Shown in pieces: positions 51,824-60,641 of a stretch of DNA of 64,000 nucleotides. The position numbers and the translations under genes were made by a program. Source of the DNA: Mucilaginibacter ginsenosidivorax (GTDB lineage: Bacteria > Bacteroidota > Bacteroidia > Sphingobacteriales > Sphingobacteriaceae); assembly GCF_007971525.1 (NCBI RefSeq), contig NZ_CP042437.1:3782001-3846000 (forward strand), given 5' to 3'. Under the pieces are notes generated by a model. That model ran no database searches. It was given only the letters and a program-made list of their open reading frames with translations, and was not told the DNA's origin. Position 1 is the first letter of the stretch; each line of letters starts with the position of its first letter.

Positions 51824-52053
51824 GCCACTTTAATTATTCGCTCTTTGTTAGCTGCATAAGCAAGGCATGCAAATATGGCTTCGGATGTTAGTTGTGGGAA
51901 ATCGCTTAGAATTTCCTCATAACTCAAGCCAGATGCCAGCCATTGCAAAACATCATATACAGAAATTCGCGTACCCTTAATAACTGGTTTGCCAAACCTT
52001 ATTTCGGGGTTAAATTCAAGATATTCTTTATAATCAATTGGCTGCATATACAA
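51820..52053 (-). CDS. DUF433 antitoxin candidate
   Basis: A 77-aa protein with the DUF433 signature: a strand, then IRFGKPVIKGTRISVYDVLQ, then WLASGLSYEEILSDFPQLTS and EAIFACLAYAANKE. DUF433 proteins are small winged-helix or HTH proteins, often encoded directly before a DUF5615 PIN-like protein, and are thought to act as antitoxins. The 4-bp ATGA overlap indicates translational coupling. Confidence 0.88.
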   Translation of the reverse strand: MYMQPIDYKEYLEFNPEIRFGKPVIKGTRISVYDVLQWLASGLSYEEILSDFPQLTSEAIFACLAYAANKERIIKVA

Positions 52054-52084
52054 ATTTACCTAAATTGTCATCAAATCCCATCAC

Positions 52085-52543
52085 ATGAAAAAGATATTCT
52101 TTTTAAGCATCATCCTTTTTGGATCCTTTAAAACCTTTGCACAGCAAACTGATAATGAGGCCGTAAAACAAACCATTAACACCATGTTTGATGCTATGCG
52201 CAAAGGCGATAGCACCATGTTGCGTTCGACTTTTCATAAAAATATTGTTTTTGAAGGTGTAGCCAATAAAAAGGATGGCACTGTTGAGCTCGAGGTGGAA
52301 AACCCCAATGATTTTATAAAAGCCGTAGGCACGCCGCACAAAGAAATATGGGATGAGCAGATAACCTTTAACGACATAAAAATAGATGGCGACCTGGCCA
52401 GCGTTTGGACACCTTACAAATTTTACCTGGGCAAAACCTTTAGCCATTGCGGGGTTGATGTTTTCCAACTCATGCGTACCGCGGCGGGCTGGAAAATTAT
52501 TTATGTTGTTGATACCCGTAGGAAAGGTAATTGCCCGGAATGA
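52085..52543 (+). CDS. Secreted NTF2-like (SnoaL/DUF4440-type) protein
   Basis: A 152-aa exported protein with a signal peptide (KKIFFLSIILFGSFKTFAQ). The body begins with the long helix of the NTF2-like fold (AVKQTINTMFDAMRKGDSTM), then the strands LRSTFHKNIVFEGV and FNDIKIDGDLASVWTPYKFY, and ends WKIIYVVDTRRKGNCPE. The conical fold often binds small hydrophobic ligands. The specific function is unknown. It is divergent from the DUF433/DUF5615 pair. Confidence 0.78.
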   Translation: MKKIFFLSIILFGSFKTFAQQTDNEAVKQTINTMFDAMRKGDSTMLRSTFHKNIVFEGVANKKDGTVELEVENPNDFIKAVGTPHKEIWDEQITFNDIKIDGDLASVWTPYKFYLGKTFSHCGVDVFQLMRTAAGWKIIYVVDTRRKGNCPE

Positions 52544-52560
52544 TCTTCATAAAAGAATAG

Positions 52561-53304
52561 ATGAGAGAGAAGAGATTATGGGTGCAAATTAACCGCAGAT
52601 CGGTGGAGGAGCCGATAGATTTTGTACGATGTTCCAACCTGGTAGGTAACCTGTTTACTTTCAAATTGCCACCGATTATCGTAAAGGGAATAAGAAAAGT
52701 AAATATTGACTTCGCCAACCATGATGATGCATTGCTGATAGGGGGACTCGATAGCATTTTAACGATCGTGGAAACATTTCCATTTGACTTATTCGATACG
52801 GCTGATTTGCATGGAAAGATTGCATTATTAGCTGATAGAACTTATAAATGCTTAATGCTTGTTTACCAACACCTCAACTTAGATGTAGAACAGTTAAATA
52901 TTGGATACAAAAAAATACTGGATGATGATTTTGTTTTGACCCACATTTTATTCGGTGGGCCAAAACAAAACAGAAACCGAAGTATTAAAGCCACGGTAAA
53001 AGCAGATTTTCTTATTGATTATACTTCAGTAAATATCATTTTCCTAAATAAAAAGGATATTGTTATCAATGAAATTCCATTGTTTAAAACAATACCGGGC
53101 TGGCTATTCTATAGCCTGTTACTAAAGACGTGTAAATGGATTGACGGCGAAACATTTGAGATGTCTAACGGTAGTAAAGAGATTAACTTCCGAGTCAACA
53201 TTAACAGGCAAATAACTATGCACTACCTGCCTGTTAACAGAGATGTTGACGGTATAAAGGAAGAAATTCAATTCCTTACTTTGGAGAGTTACTTTGACCT
53301 TTAA
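52561..53304 (+). CDS. Unknown 247-aa protein
   Basis: A 247-aa cytoplasmic protein, 17 bp after the NTF2-like gene. The fold looks alpha/beta with several amphipathic strands (VKADFLIDYTSVNIIFLNKK), and no cysteine-rich or catalytic motif stands out. Its composition (rich in Ile, Asn, Lys) is more AT-biased than its neighbours, which suggests acquisition. An immunity-like or phage-defence accessory protein is possible but unsupported. Confidence 0.6.
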   Translation: MREKRLWVQINRRSVEEPIDFVRCSNLVGNLFTFKLPPIIVKGIRKVNIDFANHDDALLIGGLDSILTIVETFPFDLFDTADLHGKIALLADRTYKCLMLVYQHLNLDVEQLNIGYKKILDDDFVLTHILFGGPKQNRNRSIKATVKADFLIDYTSVNIIFLNKKDIVINEIPLFKTIPGWLFYSLLLKTCKWIDGETFEMSNGSKEINFRVNINRQITMHYLPVNRDVDGIKEEIQFLTLESYFDL

Positions 53305-53323
53305 ACTATAAGTAATGCCTTAA

Positions 53324-53875
53324 TTAAAGCGCTCCGAGTTTTAACATCCCATAAAACAAGCCTGAGCAATGCATGGCTTGTTTTATTTTATTATCAAGCA
53401 GCAATTGTTTTATCTCTTCGATAGTATACTCTTCTACAATAAGCTCTTCATGATCATCCAATTCCTGTCCCTGTACTTTTTTACCTCCTTTGGTAAAATA
53501 GGTAAAGGTTTGGTTATTGGCGGTTGATGGGTTGCCGTATACGGTACAAATCAGTTCAAATTCATCAAACTGGTAGCCGGTTTCTTCCAGCAGTTCGCGG
53601 CGGATGGCATGGACGGGTTCTTCCCCGGGGTCAACCACGCCTCCCGGAATTTCGAGCGAAATAATATCGGCAGCATGGCGGTATTGCGTTACCATTAATA
53701 TTTTATTGTCTTCGGTTACCGCTACCGCATTAACCCAGCTTGGGTATTCTAAAACATAGTAGTCTTCAACAATTCGTTTATCAGGCATTTCGCAGCGGTC
53801 AACCCGTAACGTAGCCCATGGGCCTTTATGTATGTAAGTAGATGATAGTAGTTTCCAGGTTAAATCCTTACTCAT
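53324..53875 (-). CDS. NUDIX hydrolase, ADP-ribose pyrophosphatase-like
   Basis: About 183 residues from the ATG at 53875; an earlier start at 53959 would overlap the upstream gene deeply. The Nudix box is complete: GGVVDPGEEPVHAIRRELLE followed by ETGY (G-x5-E-x7-REUxEExGU). The flanking strands LMVTQYRHAADIISLEIPGG resemble the ADP-ribose pyrophosphatase group, which hydrolyses ADP-ribose and related nucleoside diphosphates. The start overlaps the preceding gene by 8 bp, so the two are coupled. Confidence 0.9.
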   Translation of the reverse strand: MSKDLTWKLLSSTYIHKGPWATLRVDRCEMPDKRIVEDYYVLEYPSWVNAVAVTEDNKILMVTQYRHAADIISLEIPGGVVDPGEEPVHAIRRELLEETGYQFDEFELICTVYGNPSTANNQTFTYFTKGGKKVQGQELDDHEELIVEEYTIEEIKQLLLDNKIKQAMHCSGLFYGMLKLGAL

Positions 53876-54275
53876 AGTTTGTTTGTAGAAATTGATAGAT
53901 GGTATTACGCTTGTTAATGTTTTCAAATGATTGCCGGTGATATTGTTGCTCCAGCACATCGTAAACTAACAAAATCTTTTTAAATGAAAGCAAAAGTTCG
54001 GCATTTGCTGTAAAGGGCAGGCTATAAATGTATAGTAATTGCGCTAAGGCATCCAGTTTGTCGGCACTGTAATTTTCATTTTCAAGCAATAACTTAAAAG
54101 CATCAATGTCAAGCTCAAGTATTTCATGAAGCTTAATATTGTACTCATTTAAAAGTGTGCTATCAGCAAGTTTTATAAACTCATCGGTTTTACCAGCCTC
54201 CTTAAAACCCAACAGCCGGGCAATAACCAAAGCCATTTTTTCTAATTCGGTTAGTATATAGTCTTTCCTATACAT
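53868..54275 (-). CDS. Small helical protein upstream of the NUDIX gene
   Basis: A 135-aa all-helical cytoplasmic protein (MYRKDYILTELEKMALVIAR, LLGFKEAGKTDEFIKLADST). The opening resembles the DUF6483-type proteins known from Firmicutes, which also begin MYRKDYI. The function is unknown. It overlaps the NUDIX gene by 8 bp and is transcribed with it. Confidence 0.65.
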   Translation of the reverse strand: MYRKDYILTELEKMALVIARLLGFKEAGKTDEFIKLADSTLLNEYNIKLHEILELDIDAFKLLLENENYSADKLDALAQLLYIYSLPFTANAELLLSFKKILLVYDVLEQQYHRQSFENINKRNTIYQFLQTNYE

Positions 54276-54298
54276 GAGTTTAATAATTCAATAAATAA

Positions 54299-54345
54299 AT
54301 TGCAGCTCAAATCAATAATTCAGTCATTCACTAAATCAATAATTA
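54299..54345. repeat. Intergenic repeated words shared with 55689-55737
   Basis: TTGCAGCTCAAATCAATAAT and the following TTCAGTCATTCA occur here and again near 55689-55730. Both copies lie in gaps around the TPM/LemA operon, downstream and inside it. Confidence 0.6.
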
Positions 54346-54349
54346 AAAC

Positions 54350-55147
54350 CTACCAGCTGCCGCTTGATCCACCGCCGCCGCCACTGCCGCCGCCGAAACC
54401 GCCAAAGCCACCACCACCGCCTCCGCTTCCTCCGGAGAAACCGCCCCAGTCGCTTCCGCTGCTACGGCCACTGCCGCCAAGCATGCTTCCGGCTAAAAAC
54501 CACCAGAAAGGGCTTGCGCCACCCCTGCGGTCGATAATTTGCCGGCCGCCACCACCGCCGCGGTTACGAAATATGATGATTAATATAACAACTACTATCA
54601 CAATCAGGATGATGATACCTGCACCATCTCCGCCGGTGCTTTGGTCGTTTTCCTGTGGTTCGGCCTTGAATTCGCCTTTGGTGGCTTTTATAATATCAGT
54701 GGTTGCAGCATCCAGTCCGCCATAATAGTCGCCCGCTTTAAAATGGGGCTTCATATCATCCTGTATAATGCGCTGGGTGAGCACATCGGGCAATGGTCCT
54801 TCGGCGCCATAACCCGTTTGGATGGCCATTTTACGGTCGTTTATAGCAACAATTACCAGGATGCCGTTGTTCTTTTCTTTTTGGCCAATACCCCACTTGC
54901 GCAGCAGTTGCTGCCCATAGTCGTTAATGTCGTAACTGCCGGTTGATTTCATAATTACCACAGCTACCTGGGTTGATGTAGAATCGTTAAAAGCAACCAG
55001 TTTGCTTTCCAGCTTTTGCTTATCATCGGCCGATAAAGTATTGGTATAATCGGTAACCAGCGTGGCCGACCGTTCCGGAAAATCCTGTGCGAACGCCATC
55101 GCGGAGCAAAACAGCAGGCTAAAAAATACAGTGAGTTTTTTAAACAT
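54350..55147 (-). CDS. TPM-domain membrane protein with Gly-rich tail
   Basis: A 265-aa protein with a signal peptide (LTVFFSLLFCSAMAFAQ), then a TPM domain at about 22-165 (ATLVTDYTNTLSADDKQKLE, then GILVIVAINDRKMAIQTGYG and EGPLPDVLTQRIIQDDMKP). A membrane helix follows near 182-200 (GAGIIILIVIVVVILIIIF). The tail is a Gly/Ser-rich cytoplasmic segment, the YgcG-type architecture. TPM proteins accompany LemA genes. They have been linked to membrane stress and photosystem repair in other groups, but their role here is unknown. It is the last gene of the LemA-TPM-TPM unit. Confidence 0.87.
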   Translation of the reverse strand: MFKKLTVFFSLLFCSAMAFAQDFPERSATLVTDYTNTLSADDKQKLESKLVAFNDSTSTQVAVVIMKSTGSYDINDYGQQLLRKWGIGQKEKNNGILVIVAINDRKMAIQTGYGAEGPLPDVLTQRIIQDDMKPHFKAGDYYGGLDAATTDIIKATKGEFKAEPQENDQSTGGDGAGIIILIVIVVVILIIIFRNRGGGGGRQIIDRRGGASPFWWFLAGSMLGGSGRSSGSDWGGFSGGSGGGGGGFGGFGGGSGGGGGSSGSW

Positions 55148-55159
55148 GGGGTTTATAGT

Positions 55160-55591
55160 TTATTCGCCATCCATAAAGGCAATATCATCGGGCAGTTCGT
55201 TAACATCACCTGCATGGTGCGGGAAGTATTTTTGCAGTTGTTCGCCGGCAATTTGCAGGCCGGTTACAATACCTTCAACAATATCGCCGTATTTAAAATG
55301 CTGCAGCATATCCTCTTTGGTTGTATCCCAAAAATCGGCAGGCACAACCTGGTTAATGCCGGCATCGCCAATAATGGCAAACTTCCGGTCAACAGTGGCC
55401 ACATATATCAACACCCCATGCCTGAGGGCTGTTTTATGCATATTTAGCTGAAAAAAATATTTAGCTGCCCGGTCAAGCACATCCTCGCTGCATTTTTTTT
55501 CGATACAAACTCGTATCTCGCCACTGCTGCGGTTTTCGGCCTGTTCAATAGCTTTACGGATGCGTTGCTGTTCTTCTTCGTTAAATACCAT
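55160..55591 (-). CDS. TPM-domain protein, cytoplasmic form
   Basis: A 143-aa protein without signal peptide, consisting only of the TPM domain: FNEEEQQRIRKAIEQAENRS, then GEIRVCIEKKC, HGVLIYVATVDRKFAIIGDA and GIVTGLQIAGEQLQKYFP. It lies 12 bp upstream of the membrane TPM gene and 141 bp downstream of lemA. In this conserved trio the short TPM protein may act inside the cell while the other is membrane-bound. The activity is not established. Confidence 0.87.
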   Translation of the reverse strand: MVFNEEEQQRIRKAIEQAENRSSGEIRVCIEKKCSEDVLDRAAKYFFQLNMHKTALRHGVLIYVATVDRKFAIIGDAGINQVVPADFWDTTKEDMLQHFKYGDIVEGIVTGLQIAGEQLQKYFPHHAGDVNELPDDIAFMDGE

Positions 55592-55732
55592 TTTAATTAT
55601 TGAATTATTGAATGGGAAAAATTATTGAGTTGATGAATTATAGTTTAATTGATGATTTTCAGTTGTGTATCGATGCATGAAATCGAGGATTGCAGCTCAA
55701 ATCAATAATTCAATAATTCAGTCATTCAATAA

Positions 55733-56314
55733 TTAGTTAAATTCCACCTTCGGTGCTTTCTCGCTTCCGGGTTCGGCGGTGAAATATCCTTTTTCGGAGA
55801 AGCCAAACATTTTGGCGGTAATGTTGGCCGGGAACGAACGGATTTTAGAATTATATTCCATTACAGCATCGTTAAAATCCTTACGGGATACGTTGATCCT
55901 GTTTTCGGTGCCTTCCAGCTGAACGGATAGGTCACGAAAGTTTTCGTTCGCCTTTAAATCCGGATATTTTTCTGTTACAACCAACAGCCTGCCAATGGCC
56001 GAACTTAACTCGCCCTGCGATGACTGGAACGCTTTGATAGATTCGGGCGTAAGTTTTGTAGGATCAACCTGCACCGATGTTGCTTTAGCGCGGGCTTCTA
56101 TTACTGCGGTTAATGTGCTTTTTTCAAAGTTAGCGGCGCCTTTAACCGTATTAACCAGATTGGGTATCAGATCGCTGCGGCGCTGGTAATCGCTTTGTAC
56201 GGTACCCCATTTAGCTTTAACGGTTTCATCGAGCTTAACCATGCTGTTATAGCTGCATGAACTTAAGCTCATGGCTGCTACTGCAATTAATATTACTGAA
56301 AGTAACTTTTTCAT
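55733..56314 (-). CDS. lemA: LemA-family protein
   Basis: A 193-aa LemA-family protein. A signal-like or lipoprotein leader (LLSVILIAVAAMSLSSCS) precedes a long helical domain with the conserved YNSMVKLDETVKAKWGTVQS, then YQRRSDLIPNLVNTVKGAAN and VSRKDFNDAVMEYNSKIRSF followed by PANITAKMFGF. The leader ends in SSC, so lipidation is likely. LemA proteins are of unclear function and are often encoded with TPM proteins, as here. It is the first gene of the unit. Confidence 0.92.
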   Translation of the reverse strand: MKKLLSVILIAVAAMSLSSCSYNSMVKLDETVKAKWGTVQSDYQRRSDLIPNLVNTVKGAANFEKSTLTAVIEARAKATSVQVDPTKLTPESIKAFQSSQGELSSAIGRLLVVTEKYPDLKANENFRDLSVQLEGTENRINVSRKDFNDAVMEYNSKIRSFPANITAKMFGFSEKGYFTAEPGSEKAPKVEFN

Positions 56315-56501
56315 AGGTTGAAGTTGTTTTACAGGTGTGTTTTTGATTTAGATTACAAAACGCATACCGTTGTTACAATTGGTATGGTTTAGTGACATTA
56401 TGTCAAGGTACAGTTTTTATTACTGTAAGCGAAACATTTAACTGTTATAGCCTATATTTGAAGCTTAATATACTTTTTACCTGTTGACACTGACCCACAA
56501 A

Positions 56502-58793
56502 ATGAAGAAAACACTCTGCCTTTTTTTTACATGTATTTCGCTTGGTGCAGCCGCACAAACCAACGTTGCCGAAAAATTAGTACCATACGTAAACCCTATT
56601 ATAGGTACCCAGCGTATGGGGCACGTATACCCGGGCGCAACAGTTCCCTTTGGAATGGTACAATTGAGCCCGGAGACTGATACTCCCAGCTACGAGTTGA
56701 ACGGCAAATACAACCCCGATGTATATAAATACTGCGCCGGTTACCAATACGATGATAAAACCATAGTTGGCTTTAGCCATACCCATTTTAGCGGTACCGG
56801 CCACTCAGACCTGGGCGACTTTTTAATAATGCCAACCGTTGGCGCATTAAAGCTTAATCCCGGCACGGCTGATAAACCAGGCAGCGGTTACCGCTCGGCA
56901 TTTTCGCACAAGAACGAAGTGAGCCAGGCCAACTATTACAAAGTAAAACTGGACGAAAGCAATATTTTGGCCGAGATGACCACCAGTGCGCGTGTTGGTT
57001 TTCACCAGTACACGTTCCCTAAATCCGATCAATCGCATATCATATTAGATTTGATGGCGGGGATTTACAACTACCCGGATAAAAATGTGTGGACTTATTT
57101 AAGGGTCGTTAATGATAGCACCGTTGTAGGTTTCCGCCAAACCAATGGCTGGGCTCGCACCCGGTCGTTATATTTTGCCATGAGTTTTTCAAAGGCATTC
57201 TTTCAGCATGGCTACAAAAAGTACGATCAGCGCGAAGTATATGGTGGCTTTTGGGGCAAATTTAACCGGGTGAAAAACTTCCCCGAAATTGCGGGCAAGC
57301 AAATAAGGGCTTACTTTGATTTTAAAACCGAGGAGGGCGAAAAAATAAAGATCAAGTTTGCTTTATCGCCGGTGAGTATGGCTGGTGCGCTGAACAATAT
57401 GCAAACCGAGATACCTGGCTGGGATTTTGAAAAAGTAAAAGCCGACGGCCAGCAATTATGGGAAGCCGAACTGCATAAGATAGAGATAGCCGGTAATAAG
57501 GAAATAAAAGAGAACTTTTATACCGCTATGTACCATGCTATGATTAACCCTACGGTATATATGGATGCCGACGGGCAATATAAGGGCCTTGATCAAAATG
57601 TACACAAGGCGGAAGGATTTACCAATTATACCACTTTTTCGCTTTGGGATACCTACCGGGCGCTGCACCCGCTGTTCAATATTATTGAACCCAAAAGGAA
57701 TGCGGATATGGTGCAAAGCATGCTAGCCCATTTTGACCAAAGTCCGGAGCATATGCTGCCCATCTGGTCAAACTCAGGTAACGAGAATTGGTGTATGAGC
57801 GGGTACCACAGTGTAGCCGTACTGGCCGACGCCGTTGTAAAGGGAAATGTAAACTTTGATGCCAACAAGGCGCTGGATGCCTGCGTAGCCACTGCAAAGC
57901 ACCGCGATTATGAAGGTATAGGCGACTACATGGATAAAGGTTACATCCCCGATGAAAAAAGCGGCGTATCGGTATCATCAACCCTGGAGTATGCTTTTGA
58001 CGACTGGGCCATTGCCCAAATGGCTAAAAAGCTAAACCGTATGGATGTTTATAACGAATTTATCAAACGATCAGAAAATTATAAAAATGTATATGATAAG
58101 GCCGCGGGCTTTATGCGCCCCCGGCTGGCCGATGGCAGTTTCCGCCAAAAGTTTGACCCACTGAGCACCATCAATGAAGGATTTATTGAAGGCAACAGTT
58201 GGAACTATACCCTGTTTGCGCCACAGGATCCTAAAGGCCTGATAGCGCTGATGGGCGGCAACAAACGTTTTGTAGGTTACCTGGATTCGCTGTTTACCAT
58301 GAACCTGCCCGATAAATACTTTGCCGAAACGGAAGATATCACCCGCGATGGCATCATTGGCAACTATGTACATGGTAACGAACCATCGCACCACGTAGCT
58401 TATTTATATAACTGGACAGATAAGCCCTGGAAAACACAGGAACGCATAAGGATGATATTGCCACGTATGTACAAACCAACCCCGGATGGTTTGGGCGGTA
58501 ACGATGATACCGGCCAGATGAGCGCCTGGTACATTTTCAGCACGCTGGGGTTTTACCCGGTAGCACCTGGATCTGATCAGTATTCAATAGGTAGCCCGGC
58601 CGTGAATGGTGGCGTTATCAATTTGGATAATGGCAAAAAATTCACCATTAACGTAAAAAATCAGGGTGCCAAAAACGTGTATGTACAAAAAATAACGCTG
58701 AATGGTAAACCCCTGGATGGTTTATTTATTAGCCATGCCGATATCATGAATGGCGGCGAGATTACTTACTATATGAGCAGCAAGCATAAGTAG
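56502..58793 (+). CDS. GH92-family alpha-1,2-mannosidase
   Basis: About 763 residues from ATG 56502, which begins a good signal peptide (KKTLCLFFTCISLGAAAQ); a TTG at 56484 would add six residues. The GH92 signature is visible from the start: YVNPIIGTQRMGHVYPGATV, then PFGMVQLSPETDT, and later GFSHTHFSGTGHSDLGDF. Near the C-terminus GNDDTGQMSAWYIFSTLGFY carries the catalytic-region Asp and Gln of the family. GH92 enzymes are calcium-dependent exo-alpha-mannosidases that trim mannose from glycans. No SusCD pair adjoins it, so it is an isolated enzyme. Confidence 0.95.
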   Translation: MKKTLCLFFTCISLGAAAQTNVAEKLVPYVNPIIGTQRMGHVYPGATVPFGMVQLSPETDTPSYELNGKYNPDVYKYCAGYQYDDKTIVGFSHTHFSGTGHSDLGDFLIMPTVGALKLNPGTADKPGSGYRSAFSHKNEVSQANYYKVKLDESNILAEMTTSARVGFHQYTFPKSDQSHIILDLMAGIYNYPDKNVWTYLRVVNDSTVVGFRQTNGWARTRSLYFAMSFSKAFFQHGYKKYDQREVYGGFWGKFNRVKNFPEIAGKQIRAYFDFKTEEGEKIKIKFALSPVSMAGALNNMQTEIPGWDFEKVKADGQQLWEAELHKIEIAGNKEIKENFYTAMYHAMINPTVYMDADGQYKGLDQNVHKAEGFTNYTTFSLWDTYRALHPLFNIIEPKRNADMVQSMLAHFDQSPEHMLPIWSNSGNENWCMSGYHSVAVLADAVVKGNVNFDANKALDACVATAKHRDYEGIGDYMDKGYIPDEKSGVSVSSTLEYAFDDWAIAQMAKKLNRMDVYNEFIKRSENYKNVYDKAAGFMRPRLADGSFRQKFDPLSTINEGFIEGNSWNYTLFAPQDPKGLIALMGGNKRFVGYLDSLFTMNLPDKYFAETEDITRDGIIGNYVHGNEPSHHVAYLYNWTDKPWKTQERIRMILPRMYKPTPDGLGGNDDTGQMSAWYIFSTLGFYPVAPGSDQYSIGSPAVNGGVINLDNGKKFTINVKNQGAKNVYVQKITLNGKPLDGLFISHADIMNGGEITYYMSSKHK

Positions 58794-58892
58794 ATGTGCA
58801 GATGTGTAGATTTTCAGATGTGCAGATGAAGCGAATTTGAAAATTTGAGTATTTGAAGATTTGAAAATGATACTTTTTAACGGCTTCGGCGT

Positions 58893-59294
58893 ATGAATTG
58901 GAGAGTAACTTTAGGTGTATTATGCATGCTGATGGTCTTTGGTTCATGCGCCGAATCTTTTAAGCAGATTCCGCCGGATAAGTTTAATGATACGATCGCG
59001 AAACGAAAGGATATTAAAACATCCGACGAACTGATTAAAGCTTATTACCAGTACCGGCAGTATTACAGTGAAACCGATGCGAGGCCGCGATTGAACATCA
59101 CTTCAAGAAAACTGGATTCGGGCGACTATGAAATAACCGCTATAGACACCATTACCAATGACGATGCGTTGGCAGCCGAGAAGATTGTGATGATAGCCAC
59201 CCGGAAAGCTGAAACCTGGAAAGCTTTAGATATTAAATATAACTGGAAAGCCCGCGAAGGTTATGGCAGTTCAGAATGGGGAACCGGGAACTAA
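58893..59294 (+). CDS. Small lipoprotein, unknown function
   Basis: A 133-aa lipoprotein with leader and lipobox MLMVFGSC. The mature part is charged and helical at first (DDTI-type helix in PPDKFNDTIAKRKDIKTSDE), then beta-rich (RLNITSRKLDSGDYEITAID). No domain is recognised. It lies in a gap filled with words such as CAGATGTGTAGATTT (58795-58870) after the GH92 gene. Confidence 0.7.
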   Translation: MNWRVTLGVLCMLMVFGSCAESFKQIPPDKFNDTIAKRKDIKTSDELIKAYYQYRQYYSETDARPRLNITSRKLDSGDYEITAIDTITNDDALAAEKIVMIATRKAETWKALDIKYNWKAREGYGSSEWGTGN

Positions 59295-59329
59295 TTTTAT
59301 TTTGCCTGATTGGCCACCCCGCTAATCAG

Positions 59330-59352
59330 AACCCTCTCCTTTGGAGAGGGCA
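59330..59352. repeat. CCCTCTCC-TTT-GGAGAGGG palindrome
   Basis: A perfect 8-bp inverted repeat with a TTT centre followed by CAGGGTGAGG lies between the 58893 lipoprotein gene and the sigma-factor gene. Related words occur at 61085-61105 (CTCCCCCTTTAGGGGGAG) and near 60080 and 16280. Confidence 0.6.
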
Positions 59353-59370
59353 GGGTGAGGCTGGAGCTTT

Positions 59371-59937
59371 TTACGCGTAGCAATGCTCCTCGCGGGTAGT
59401 CAGTTTACTAATCATTTCTTTTAAGGCAGTGCGTGCACGGTGTAAAGTTGTACGCGACAGCAATTCACTCATCCCCAGCGATGTGCCAATTTCCTGGTGC
59501 GAATAGCCCTCAATGGCGTACATATTAAATACCGAGCGATAAGTTTTAGGCAGTTTTTGAATCAGTTTCATCAAATCCTTTGCCTCAAGTTCATTATCAT
59601 TATAAGCTTTGCTGATAGGCATATCACTATCGGCAGCAAAATCCTCAACCAACACAACGGGGCGTAACTTGCGGTAGCGCGAAATAGCCGCGTGCACCAT
59701 AATACGGCGCACCCAACCTTCCAGGCTGCCATCGCCACGGTAGTTTTGCATGTTCCTGAATATTTTTATGAAACCCTCTTGCAGTATATCCTGTGCTTCG
59801 TCTTTATCGGTAGCATAGCGCATGCAAACAGCCAGCATCCGCGATGCAAATAGTTTGTAAAATTGTTCCTGGCTTTTACGTTCGTTGCGTAAGCATCCTT
59901 CCCAAATTGTCTGTAAACGTTCGTCGGCAGTAGTCAT
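59371..59937 (-). CDS. ECF-type RNA polymerase sigma factor
   Basis: A 188-aa sigma-70 family protein of the extracytoplasmic-function group. Region 2 is at about 25-95 (FYKLFASRMLAVCMRYATDK, then DEAQDILQEGFIKIFRNMQN). Region 4 is at about 120-180 (LPKTYRSVFNMYAIEGYSHQ, then EIGTSLGMSELLSRTTLHRA). No anti-sigma gene follows directly, and no TonB-type receptor is adjacent, so its signal is unknown. A CCCTCTCC/GGAGAGGG palindrome lies just beyond its stop. Confidence 0.94.
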   Translation of the reverse strand: MTTADERLQTIWEGCLRNERKSQEQFYKLFASRMLAVCMRYATDKDEAQDILQEGFIKIFRNMQNYRGDGSLEGWVRRIMVHAAISRYRKLRPVVLVEDFAADSDMPISKAYNDNELEAKDLMKLIQKLPKTYRSVFNMYAIEGYSHQEIGTSLGMSELLSRTTLHRARTALKEMISKLTTREEHCYA

Positions 59938-60146
59938 TGTATTGTTTGTTTATTTGTGAAGCCTATGCCAATCCAAGTGCCATTTTGTAATTAATTGATT
60001 ATTAAATATTTATAAATTTGAGCTATTTTAAAACTGTTCGTTAGCGGACGGTTGATACGCACAGGCGAACACAAAGCTCCCTAACCCCCTGAAGGGGGAA
60101 CGATGGTTGGTGATACATTAAGAATAAAGGGCAATAAACTGGGGTA

Positions 60147-60641
60147 TCATAACCCGGGGAGATCAACTGCTATTCTCTTCGTTAATTCGTCGTAGAGATC
60201 ATAAGGGAATTCGCTTTTCCTGTACTTTGCAAAGTTTTTTTCCTGGAGTAAATAATAGGTCTTTTTCAATTGATAAAACCCAATAGTCAGAAACTGTTTT
60301 TGTTTGATTTCAAAGCTTACCAGTTCTGATTTATTGGATATAACTCCGGTTGCAAGGTCATAATCAAAATCAATAATTTTCACATCGAGTAAACGACGCT
60401 TGATTTTATTTCTAACAATGTGGACCTTAGTGCCTCCAGGTTCGCGTAGCCATTTAATGGTAACTTCTTCTTCATTATTTAATAATGACAATAGCAAACT
60501 GGTAAAATCATAAAAAGGATCGCTTAACGCCCCGGAAATTTCTATCTCATAGGCCTTTCGGTCAATATTAAGCAAAAACGTTGACCAACCATGTGGGTGT
60601 AGAATCAAGGAAAAGTCAATATCCATGGCAAATTCATGCAT
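60147..60641 (-). CDS. Unknown 164-aa protein
   Basis: A 164-aa cytoplasmic protein, beta-rich at first (DIDFSLILHPHGWSTFLLNI, then EEEVTIKWLREPGGTKVHIV) with a helical C-terminus (YDLYDELTKRIAVDLPGL). The first part resembles small immunity-like proteins attached to polymorphic toxins, but no toxin gene is nearby. It has AT-rich codon use and is flanked by gene-free regions, which suggests an orphan acquired gene. Confidence 0.55.
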   Translation of the reverse strand: MHEFAMDIDFSLILHPHGWSTFLLNIDRKAYEIEISGALSDPFYDFTSLLLSLLNNEEEVTIKWLREPGGTKVHIVRNKIKRRLLDVKIIDFDYDLATGVISNKSELVSFEIKQKQFLTIGFYQLKKTYYLLQEKNFAKYRKSEFPYDLYDELTKRIAVDLPGL

